Origin: an uncultured Parabacteroides sp. | GTDB lineage: Bacteria; Bacteroidota; Bacteroidia; Bacteroidales; Tannerellaceae | Length of the DNA stretch: 40,584 nt | Direction of reading: 5' to 3' | Assembly: GCA_947036995.1 (NCBI GenBank) | Contig: CAMQTD010000003.1 | Span: forward strand, 1 to 40,584 | Shown here: positions 30,168 through 38,228 of the stretch, in pieces | Position numbering within the stretch: the first letter of the stretch is position 1 | Layout of the letters: each line of letters starts with the position of its first letter | Made by a program: the position numbers and the translations under genes | The notes under the pieces: generated by a model | Database searches by the model: none | What the model was told of the DNA's origin: nothing | What the model saw: only the letters and a program-made list of their open reading frames with translations

Positions 30168-30521
30168 ATGATTAAAGAAGTTTTTTTCGTCTTGTTCTTT
30201 TACTTTATTGGAGAGCTGGTCAGTTATTTCATCAATGGATTTATACCTGGAAGTGTAATTGGAATGATGCTCCTATTTGTTTCATTGGTATTCAAGTGGG
30301 TAAAACCAATCAAAGTAGAGCGTGTATCTAAGGCATTGACAGATAATATGGGATTTTTCTTCCTTCCTGCTGCGGTGGGATTAATGGATTCGATGGATTT
30401 CATCTCACGTTATTGGACTATCATCGTAACAGTAGCATCCGTTAGTACATTAATGGTACTAGCAACTGTAGGATGGGTACAACAAAAAATGGAACAAAAG
30501 GAGGTAACACCAGATGAATAA
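30168..30521 (+). CDS. CidA/LrgA family membrane protein
   Basis: 117 aa, 4 TM; FFYFIGELVSYFINGFIPGSVIGMMLLFVSL..., NMGFFFLPAAVGLMD. Confidence 0.92.
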   Translation: MIKEVFFVLFFYFIGELVSYFINGFIPGSVIGMMLLFVSLVFKWVKPIKVERVSKALTDNMGFFFLPAAVGLMDSMDFISRYWTIIVTVASVSTLMVLATVGWVQQKMEQKEVTPDE

Positions 30522-31212
30522 ATTAGTAGAAACAGAACTTTTCGCCCTACTCTTAGCTACAGGAAGCTACGTATTGGCAGTAGCATTATACAAGAAAACA
30601 AAGATCGGAATCCTGCACCCGCTTATTACATCTATAGCCCTTATCATTGCAGTGCTTAAACTTTTAGAGGTAGACTATCCCACATTCAGAGAGGGAACTC
30701 GGTTTATCCATTTCCTACTAGGACCTTCGGTTGTAGCATTAGGATACGTATTATACCAACAGATGCAGTATATTAAAGGAAATGTAGTTTCGATACTTAC
30801 AGCAATATTTGTAGGCTCTGTAGTCGGCATATTGAGTGTTGCATTTATTGGCACATGGATGGGGGCAGATGCTACGCTTATCGCTACCCTCCAACCCAAA
30901 TCAGTAACAACACCTATTGCGATGGATATATCGCGCAATACAGGCGGAATCCCCTCATTAACTGCAATCGTTGTTGTGTTAGTGGGTCTTTTTGGCAGCG
31001 TGGTAGGTCCTTTTGTAATGAAAACACTTGGAATAGAGAGCCGCATCGCTAAAGGATTAGCCCTTGGCGCATCAAGTCACGGTATAGGCACTTCGGTGGC
31101 TTTGCAAATCGGAGCTATCGAAGGAGCACTAAGTGGATTGGCTATTGGATTGATGGGCATTATTACGGCGATTATGATTCCGATTGTGAAGTATATAATG
31201 GAATTATTCTAG
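30514..31212 (+). CDS. LrgB family membrane protein
   Basis: 232 aa; LLGPSVVALGYVLY, LQPKSVTTPIAMDISRNTGGIPSLTA, GASSHGIGTSVALQIGAIEGALSGLAIGLMGI; 8-nt overlap with lrgA. Confidence 0.95.
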   Translation: MNKLVETELFALLLATGSYVLAVALYKKTKIGILHPLITSIALIIAVLKLLEVDYPTFREGTRFIHFLLGPSVVALGYVLYQQMQYIKGNVVSILTAIFVGSVVGILSVAFIGTWMGADATLIATLQPKSVTTPIAMDISRNTGGIPSLTAIVVVLVGLFGSVVGPFVMKTLGIESRIAKGLALGASSHGIGTSVALQIGAIEGALSGLAIGLMGIITAIMIPIVKYIMELF

Positions 31213-31238
31213 CATAAATTTTTCTCTGCATAAAAAAC

Positions 31239-31280
31239 ACAAAAGAGGTGTGAGAAATAAATTTCTCACACCTCTTTTGT
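31239..31280. terminator. perfect 20-bp-stem bidirectional terminator between lrgB and prs
   Basis: ACAAAAGAGGTGTGAGAAAT-AA-ATTTCTCACACCTCTTTTGT. Confidence 0.9.
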
Positions 31281-31309
31281 ATATATAAAGATCGCTTTAA
31301 TATAATCAA

Positions 31310-32251
31310 TTAGATTACATAAAGAGAACTAATAGACTCTGCATTGCATACACGACGGATCGCTTCGGCAAACATTGGTGCGATAGACAAGATACGTGCC
31401 TTTTCGCAAGTTTTGTTATAAGGAATACTATCTGTAAAGATCATTTCAGTTAGGTCAGACTCCGTTACACGTTGTGTTGCAGGGTCGCTCATTACTGCGT
31501 GACTTACAATAGCACGTACAGACTTAGCACCATTCGCAAGCATCAAATCTGCTGCTTTTGTGATAGTTCCGGCTGTATCAACCATATCATCAATAAGTAA
31601 TACATCTGCACCTTTTACATCTCCAATAATACGCATTTCTGCTACTTCATTGGCGCGAAGGCGAGATTTGTGACAAATAACCATCGGAACACCTAAGTAT
31701 TTAGAGTAGCTACTAGCACGTTTTGTTCCACCTACATCAGGCGTTGCAATAATCAAGTTATCGATTGGTAAATCAGACTTGATATAGTCTAAGAATACCG
31801 ACGATGCATACAAGTGATCCACAGGTACATTAAAGAAACCTTGAATCTGGTCTGCGTGTAGATCCATCGTAATTAAACGATCAATACCTGCAGTTGCCAA
31901 CATGTCTGCAATTAATTTTGCACCAATACCTACGCGAGGCTTATCTTTTCTGTCTTGACGTGCCCAACCAAAGTAAGGGACTACGGCAATAATAGAATGT
32001 GCAGAAGCTCTCTTTGCTGCATCAACCATAAGGAGAAGCTCCATTAAATTGTCTGCGCTAGGAAAAGTTGATTGTACCAAGAACACATCTCTACCGCGAA
32101 TAGACTCTTCGTAAGAGACAGAGAACTCGCCGTCAGCAAAATGTTGAACGTTCATTTGTCCAAGTGGACAATCAAGACTCTTGCATATTTTTTCAGCAAG
32201 ATACCGGGATTTGGTACCCGAAAACACTAAGTAAGGAGTTTGATAACTCAT
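31310..32251 (-). CDS. prs: ribose-phosphate pyrophosphokinase (start trimmed to MSYQTPYLVFSG)
   Basis: FSGTKSRYLAEKICKSL, VVPYFGWARQDRKDKPRVGIGAKLIADML, DLHADQIQGFF, DDMVDTAGTI; -7 motif at 32298-32305 overlaps the longer start. Confidence 0.95.
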   Translation of the reverse strand: MSYQTPYLVFSGTKSRYLAEKICKSLDCPLGQMNVQHFADGEFSVSYEESIRGRDVFLVQSTFPSADNLMELLLMVDAAKRASAHSIIAVVPYFGWARQDRKDKPRVGIGAKLIADMLATAGIDRLITMDLHADQIQGFFNVPVDHLYASSVFLDYIKSDLPIDNLIIATPDVGGTKRASSYSKYLGVPMVICHKSRLRANEVAEMRIIGDVKGADVLLIDDMVDTAGTITKAADLMLANGAKSVRAIVSHAVMSDPATQRVTESDLTEMIFTDSIPYNKTCEKARILSIAPMFAEAIRRVCNAESISSLYVI

Positions 32252-32297
32252 CGTTCCGAATATTTTATCTTTGAGTGAATAGATTGAAATAGACCAC

Positions 32298-32305
32298 AAA
32301 AGTAC
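32298..32305 (-). promoter_or_regulatory. -7 element for prs (TACTTTTG on minus)
   Basis: CAAAAGTA on plus; TAnnTTTG match 47 nt upstream of the trimmed start. Confidence 0.55.
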
Positions 32306-32354
32306 GAAAACAATTAATAATAATGGCTTACTTCGTTGATTTATTTCAAACTAT

Positions 32355-34052
32355 TCACATCTTGCCGTACGTAAATTTCAACAATAACACCCCATAAGCG
32401 TCTACTGATACTTGGTAGGGGGATAATGGCGTAAGCGTTCCAACGCTCTTTTTGTTTGTTATTAGGTTTTCGACTACGGCAACCTTATTGTCTGGAATTT
32501 TCAGAAAATCAAACGCTTCAGATGGGATATTCACCTCAACGTTTACGGCTTGACTGTCAAAATTAGCTACAACAAGTAGTAACTCTTGGTCTGCATTACG
32601 CAAGAATGCAAATTGCTTACCGTTGTCAAACTTCGGATTTGCTTCGTTAGCATACATCAAATCAAACAACGAACCCGCTGTAATACACTTCTCTGTACGA
32701 CAGATATTGAGTAGTTGTTTGTAGAAATGTTTCAATTCAGCCTCTTCAGTAGTTAATTGTGCTGTTCCAAAGTCGCCTTGATTGTTCCATCTACGCAATT
32801 TGTCTATGCTCCAGTAATCAAATATTGTGGTTCGCCCGTCTACGCCACTGAATCCTTCGTGCTCCATTGCAGGCTCGCCTAGCTCTTGACCGCTATAGAT
32901 CATCACAGGATTGGTGCTAAGGGTACTCAATACCGTCATTGCAGGAATTCCTTTTGCTCCATCTCCGGCAAAAAAGTCGGATGCGATGCGTTGCTCATCG
33001 TGATTTTCGAGGAAGTTAAGCATATGATCTTGGATATCGGATACAGCGTGGCAGCAGTGCGTAATGTTACAAGCTGCAGTTTGTCCGCAGGTAACAGCGC
33101 GTAATGTGTCGTAAAGACCAACCTTGTCGTAAAGGTAATCAAATCCACCTGTGTGTATGTAGTTTCTGTATTGCGCAGGATTGTACACTTCGGCTATAAA
33201 AATTACGGCTGGATATTTATCTTTGATCTCTTGAATTACCCAATGCCAAAAAGCTACGGGTACCATCTCTGCCATATCGCAGCGGAATCCGTCTACACCT
33301 TTTGATGCCCAAAACAACAAGATGTCTCGCATCTTAATCCATGTATCGGGCATGGGGTCAAAGTGCTCTTGGTTTCCGTTCAGGTAATCTACACCGTAGT
33401 TTAGTTTCACGGTTTCGTACCAATCGTTTGTTGTTGGGCTTGCCGTGAACTGATCGTTACCTGTAGCTTTGGCCGGAAACTCTGAATATGGATAATCTTC
33501 TTGCTGTGCATCACCATAAAGTGTAAATGGCTGCTGTGTGATGTAGTAGAAGTTGTTTGTCGGAGCAAACGACTCGGAGGTATTATCTCCATCGCCTAAG
33601 TTTTGTACATAAGAGGGTTTAACATCAGAGTGGTACTGTCGTGCTACGTGGTTGGGCACAAAATCAATTATTACACCCATCTTCTCATCGTGTGTACGTT
33701 GCACTAGCTCTTGAAACTCTTGCATTCTGTTGTCGATCTGATTGGCTAGATCGGGATCTATGTCGTAATAGTCTTTAATGGCATAGGGAGATCCGGCTTT
33801 TCCTTTTACAACGAGCGAGTGGTCTTGCTGAATACCAAATTCGGTATAGTTAGTCTCCGTGGCATGTTCGATGATGCCTGTGTACCAAATATGGCTAATA
33901 CCTAGCTCTTTAATCTCTCTAAGCGCTTTGCCGGTAAAGTCTGCCATTTTACCGCATCCGTTTTGTATCAAACTTCCATTCTCAATGGGGTTTGTACGTT
34001 GATTTCCAAACAAACGTGGAAATACTTGATAGATTGTTAGTTTTTCATTCAT
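32355..34052 (-). CDS. GH13-family alpha-amylase, cytoplasmic (no signal peptide)
   Basis: 565 aa; IDFVPNHV, GVDGFRCDMAEMVP, FIAEVYNP, FLENHDEQRIAS conserved GH13 regions. Confidence 0.93.
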   Translation of the reverse strand: MNEKLTIYQVFPRLFGNQRTNPIENGSLIQNGCGKMADFTGKALREIKELGISHIWYTGIIEHATETNYTEFGIQQDHSLVVKGKAGSPYAIKDYYDIDPDLANQIDNRMQEFQELVQRTHDEKMGVIIDFVPNHVARQYHSDVKPSYVQNLGDGDNTSESFAPTNNFYYITQQPFTLYGDAQQEDYPYSEFPAKATGNDQFTASPTTNDWYETVKLNYGVDYLNGNQEHFDPMPDTWIKMRDILLFWASKGVDGFRCDMAEMVPVAFWHWVIQEIKDKYPAVIFIAEVYNPAQYRNYIHTGGFDYLYDKVGLYDTLRAVTCGQTAACNITHCCHAVSDIQDHMLNFLENHDEQRIASDFFAGDGAKGIPAMTVLSTLSTNPVMIYSGQELGEPAMEHEGFSGVDGRTTIFDYWSIDKLRRWNNQGDFGTAQLTTEEAELKHFYKQLLNICRTEKCITAGSLFDLMYANEANPKFDNGKQFAFLRNADQELLLVVANFDSQAVNVEVNIPSEAFDFLKIPDNKVAVVENLITNKKSVGTLTPLSPYQVSVDAYGVLLLKFTYGKM

Positions 34053-34065
34053 AATTCTTGGACTT

Positions 34066-34881
34066 TTAACTTAAGTATTTATTAAATAAAAGATCGTGCT
34101 GATTTTCTTGAATCAGTATTTCAAATCGTCTTTTAGCTGCATTGTATCCTGTGTTTGAGATCAGGTCTACGTTCTCAATATCGAACGTTTTATAGATACC
34201 GAACTCTTCCGCTTCGATCAATAGATCGCACAACTCACGGTCTTCAAGTGTATTGGCTCTAAACATATAATGATAAGAGCGCTCAGCAATACTCATAATA
34301 GATTGTTTATACTTTACGGGTATCAGTGGGCTTACGTTAACGCCTACGACACGTTCGCACTCGTCTCGAATGGTAGATACGGGGAAATTTTTAAACAATC
34401 CACCATCTACATAATGAACGCCATTGATATTAACTGGGTTAAATACAATGGGGATACTACAGGAGGCTATAATGGGATCAATTAGCGAACCACTTCTAAA
34501 CTCGTGTATTGTACCATTATCGAGATCTGTGGTTACTACAACAAGGGGGGTCTTTAGCTCTTCAAACGTTTGCGCACGTAGGTGTCGTTTTAAAAAGTGA
34601 CGAAACCTTCCGCTATCAAATATCCCTGCCTTGGGAAGTTGAAGCTGTGCAAATTCAGAAAACTCCCGACCCGTGAAAAGGTCTTTAATCTCATCTGCCG
34701 AATAACCATCGGCAAACAAAACACCCATCAGTGCTCCGGCGCTAGTTCCTGCAATAATATTGGGCTTCAAGCCATACTCTTCGAGTAGCTTAAACACTCC
34801 TATGTGAGCGAAACCTTTGGCTCCTCCTCCGCTAAGTGACAAGCCGAGCTTGTGTTGTTTAATGCCTGTTGTTTTATCCAT
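34066..34881 (-). CDS. patatin-like phospholipase
   Basis: 271 aa; LSLSGGGAKGFAHIGVFKLLEEYGL, GTSAGAL (GxSxG), DGGLFKNFPV (DGG). Confidence 0.94.
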   Translation of the reverse strand: MDKTTGIKQHKLGLSLSGGGAKGFAHIGVFKLLEEYGLKPNIIAGTSAGALMGVLFADGYSADEIKDLFTGREFSEFAQLQLPKAGIFDSGRFRHFLKRHLRAQTFEELKTPLVVVTTDLDNGTIHEFRSGSLIDPIIASCSIPIVFNPVNINGVHYVDGGLFKNFPVSTIRDECERVVGVNVSPLIPVKYKQSIMSIAERSYHYMFRANTLEDRELCDLLIEAEEFGIYKTFDIENVDLISNTGYNAAKRRFEILIQENQHDLLFNKYLS

Positions 34882-35176
34882 GACTATCGTATGCAGGTAA
34901 ACCTTATTGTGTTCAACAAATATGCAAATAATTACTTAATATAACAACGCAAACAAGAAATATGTTTCGTTTTTGCATTGTATTTTTTCTTTATTCCGCT
35001 TAAATGGTTCTATATTGAAGCTTTCCAACACCTTTAAAATGAATATCCTATAAAACTTTATAAATATACAAAAGAGACTGCTGCACTGAAAAACAAGCAT
35101 ATAGATCATGTTCTAAAATCTTTCAAATTACACATTGGAAAAATTGCATGTTGACATAAACACATCAAATAGCCAC

Positions 35177-35192
35177 TATAACGATCGTTATA
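35177..35192. promoter_or_regulatory. perfect 16-bp palindrome TATAACGATCGTTATA (operator-like)
   Basis: Self-complementary sequence in an AT-rich intergenic region; function not demonstrated. Confidence 0.35.
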
Positions 35193-35292
35193 ACACAAAT
35201 TCAAAGATTTTACTAATTTCAATTATCAACACAAATGCTTAAATAGCACACAATAGCATGCGATTTTAAAAAGCGATGCACCTTTTTTTACG

Positions 35293-35430
35293 AAGCAGTA
35301 GTACTTTTAAAAAAAAAGTGCAGTACTTTTTGGTCGAAGCCGCAGACCTTTTGGTAAAAAAGTATACGGATTTGAGGGAAAAAGTGCCTGCCTTTGGGTG
35401 AAAAAGTATACGGATTTTTGATGAAAGCCC
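35293..35430. repeat. degenerate 22-nt-period direct-repeat array, 7 units
   Basis: Aligned G of the (A/G)AAG unit start at 35295, 35318, 35339, 35362, 35384, 35406, 35427 (spacings 23, 21, 23, 22, 22, 21); AAAGTATACGGATTT occurs twice. Confidence 0.85.
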
Positions 35431-35740
35431 TATTATTAGGTTCAAAACGTGGGATTAAATAGGCAAAAAGCGCTAGAAGAGAGTAAAACAGTAGTGCTCT
35501 TTGAGTTTCAATATGGAGATGAAAAAGCATTTTTAACAGCACAAAGCAAACAAAACAGTCGCTAAAGAAACTAAATTCATCTTTATTCCCCCTCAACAAT
35601 AGCAAACTGAAAAAGCTAAACTTCGCTCTACTGAATTATAGCAAACTACACCTCACAACCAACAACATAAGGCTTATACAGCGAAGTTAAATTATCAAAA
35701 TGTCAAAATGATAAAACAGGTTCTTAATAGGGATAAAAAA

Positions 35741-35776
35741 AGAAAGCGGCTGAAGAACTAAATCTCCAGCCGCTCG
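35741..35776 (-). terminator. intrinsic terminator downstream of the GH20 gene
   Basis: Minus-strand AGCGGCTG-N14-CAGCCGCT followed by TTCTTTTTTT. Confidence 0.85.
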
Positions 35777-35803
35777 ACTTATAATATGCTTGATGTTGTT
35801 GTA

Positions 35804-38131
35804 TTAATCAACACGAATTTCGTCTACAAACATGTAAGCTGCATTGCCAGCTCCACCATGCCATGCAGGAAGATCGCCTGTTTTAATCACTACCTGTAGG
35901 TAGCGAGCTTTGATTGGGGCAAACGTAATTTCGTGGTTAAAGATACCATCTTTATCTTTCTTTCCTTGTTCAGCAATCTTTTTAGTTGCTATTTCGCGGA
36001 ATGTTTTACCATCTTCAGATACAGATACGGCTACGTTTGTAGCACCCATTACCCAGTCTCCTTTTACCACTAAGTTAGCGAAAGCTACTTTAGAGAATTC
36101 GGTTGCTGCTTTAAAGTCGATGGTTACATCTAGATCGTTGGCACGGAATCCGATCCAACGTCCTGTTTTATAGTTATCGTTTCCGTTCAATCCATCAATC
36201 AACGCATCTGCACCGTTAAAGGTGTACCCTTTGTCGGCTGCTTTGTTTAATGTGATAGGCTTCAAGCTCGCTTTGTTAAGCACCACTTTTTCGTTTAATA
36301 TACGGCTGTTTCCGGCTGGACGCACAACGATTGCTTTAAGCATACACGCTTTACCAATTTCGATTGGTTTTGTATATACCTCAGATGCTGCTGTTGGGTC
36401 GTTACCATCAAGTGTGTAATGGATTGTACCATCTGTACCTAATGTAGAGAGTGTTACGTCTAGGCTACCTGTTGCAGGGTTTGGTGTGTAGACTGCTTTC
36501 ACGTCAAATACGTGTTTAGCATAGTTGAAGCCCTCTTGTTCGTATAGATTAATCATACGTAGTAGGCGTGGAAGAAATGCTTCGTAGTTCTTCTTCTCAG
36601 GCATTGTCCATTGAACTTCACTCAACGCAGCTACACGTGGGATTAACATGTATTCTACTTGTGCGTAGGTTGGCATGTATTCTGTCCAAAGGTTTGCTTG
36701 TGTACCAATAATGAATTTCTCCTCCTCTGGTGTTAATCCAGCAGGAATAGGCTCGTAGCTATATACGCGCTCAATGTTGCTATAACCACCAATAGCCAAT
36801 GGCTCTTCTTTATCTAAAGATTGGTAGTGGTCGAAGTATAGGTGCGAACCTGGAGTCATAATAACATCGTGCTTCAGCTTTGCTGCTTGTGCGCCATATT
36901 CTACACCACGCCATGCCATAAGGGTTGCGTTTGGTGCTAATCCGCCTTCAAGAATTTCGTCCCAACCAATAATCTGACGTCCTTTCGAGTTAACGAATTT
37001 CTCCATACGTGTAATTACATAACTCTGCAAACGGTGCTCAGCACTGTGTTCAGCGTCAGCTTTGATTCCTTCTGCTTTGATACGTGCTTGACACTTAGGG
37101 CACTTCTCCCAACGTGTTTTAGGGCACTCATCTCCTCCGATGTGTATGTATTTTGATGGGAATAGTTCGATCACTTCAGTAAGAACATCTTCGACAAATT
37201 TAAGTGATTGCTCGTTTCCGGCACAAAGCACTTCGTCGAATACACCAAACGAGGTTACTACTTCGTATGGTCCACCTGTACAACCAAATGCAGGGTAGGC
37301 AGCCAATGCAGCTTGCATATGTCCTGGAAGGTCTATCTCTGGAACAATTGTAATGAAACGCTCCGAAGCATAAGCTACAACTTCGCGAATTTCGTCTTGT
37401 GTGAAGTATCCTTGGTAAGGCTTACCATCGTATTCGCCAGAATTGCGTCCGATAACAGTCTCTTTACGTTTAGAACTAATCTCGGCAAGGCGAGGGTATT
37501 TCTTGATCTCAATACGCCATCCTTGGTCTTCAGTTAAGTGCCAGTGGAAGGTGTTGATATTACTCAATGCTAATACATCAATAAACTGCTTGATTGAGTC
37601 TACTGGGAATGTGTGGCGACCCACGTCTAAATGCACACCACGGTACTTGAAGCGTGGAAAGTCTACCACCTCAACGCTTGGAAGTTCAATATCCATTCCA
37701 TTGCTCATTGCAGGGATTGCTTTACGAAGTGTTTGTACACCATAAAAGATACCTGCTTCTGTAGATCCGTTGATCGTGATATTTTGTTTCGAAGTTGTTA
37801 GTTTATACCCTTCTGGCTGCTCAATGCTTTTATCTAAAGATAGAATAATAACGTTGCTGCTTGGGGTTTCTGTTGTAACAGCTAGTTTCTTGTCGGTCGC
37901 TTTTTCGATATAGCTTGCAAGAAAATTAGCTGTACGCTGCAATTTTGCATTTCCTTCAGGATAGCTAATTGCTGTATTGTTGTTTAAAAAGAAAGGGGCT
38001 TCACTTCCCATTGTGATCTCTTGAGGCAAAGGAATCACGTCGTAATGTGCTTTTGGCTTAGGTGCATTGCTGCACGAAGATACCATCGTTGCAAGTGCTA
38101 CTGCACAGATGCTTTTGAAAATGTGTCTCAT
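35804..38131 (-). CDS. GH20 beta-N-acetylhexosaminidase lipoprotein (start trimmed to MRHIFKSICAVALATMVSSC)
   Basis: Lipobox-like VSSC; GH20 RGVHLDVGRHTFP, HWHLTEDQGWRIEIKKYP, HIGGDECPK; C-terminal chitobiase-like and F5/8 type C-like regions. Confidence 0.94.
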   Translation of the reverse strand: MRHIFKSICAVALATMVSSCSNAPKPKAHYDVIPLPQEITMGSEAPFFLNNNTAISYPEGNAKLQRTANFLASYIEKATDKKLAVTTETPSSNVIILSLDKSIEQPEGYKLTTSKQNITINGSTEAGIFYGVQTLRKAIPAMSNGMDIELPSVEVVDFPRFKYRGVHLDVGRHTFPVDSIKQFIDVLALSNINTFHWHLTEDQGWRIEIKKYPRLAEISSKRKETVIGRNSGEYDGKPYQGYFTQDEIREVVAYASERFITIVPEIDLPGHMQAALAAYPAFGCTGGPYEVVTSFGVFDEVLCAGNEQSLKFVEDVLTEVIELFPSKYIHIGGDECPKTRWEKCPKCQARIKAEGIKADAEHSAEHRLQSYVITRMEKFVNSKGRQIIGWDEILEGGLAPNATLMAWRGVEYGAQAAKLKHDVIMTPGSHLYFDHYQSLDKEEPLAIGGYSNIERVYSYEPIPAGLTPEEEKFIIGTQANLWTEYMPTYAQVEYMLIPRVAALSEVQWTMPEKKNYEAFLPRLLRMINLYEQEGFNYAKHVFDVKAVYTPNPATGSLDVTLSTLGTDGTIHYTLDGNDPTAASEVYTKPIEIGKACMLKAIVVRPAGNSRILNEKVVLNKASLKPITLNKAADKGYTFNGADALIDGLNGNDNYKTGRWIGFRANDLDVTIDFKAATEFSKVAFANLVVKGDWVMGATNVAVSVSEDGKTFREIATKKIAEQGKKDKDGIFNHEITFAPIKARYLQVVIKTGDLPAWHGGAGNAAYMFVDEIRVD

Positions 38132-38204
38132 TGTGTTTAAGTTGTAATTTGAGTTTGAAAACATGGACAAAGAGCGCTTCTCAAGAAGCTAACTCTTTGT
38201 GTTG

Positions 38205-38212
38205 CAAAGATA
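38205..38212 (-). promoter_or_regulatory. -7 element for GH20 gene (TATCTTTG on minus)
   Basis: CAAAGATA on plus; TAnnTTTG match between the uvrB stop and the GH20 start. Confidence 0.6.
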
Positions 38213-38228
38213 AATAAAATCTTTAATT

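Noticed and set aside
32252-32299. 16-aa N-terminal extension of the prs ORF
   Set aside because: The extension overlaps a -7 promoter motif; MSYQTPYLVFSGTKS is the expected start.
35151-35182. TTGACA ... TATAAC sigma70-like promoter
   Set aside because: Spacer is 20 nt and Bacteroidetes housekeeping promoters use TTTG/TAnnTTTG; no gene follows.
35293-35430. CRISPR array interpretation of the 22-nt array
   Set aside because: Units are contiguous with no spacers, are degenerate, and no cas genes are in the window.
35288-35605. 105-aa minus-strand ORF in the intergenic repeat region
   Set aside because: Its C-terminal half is translated 22-nt repeat (frame shifts each unit) and it has no recognisable domain; treated as non-coding.
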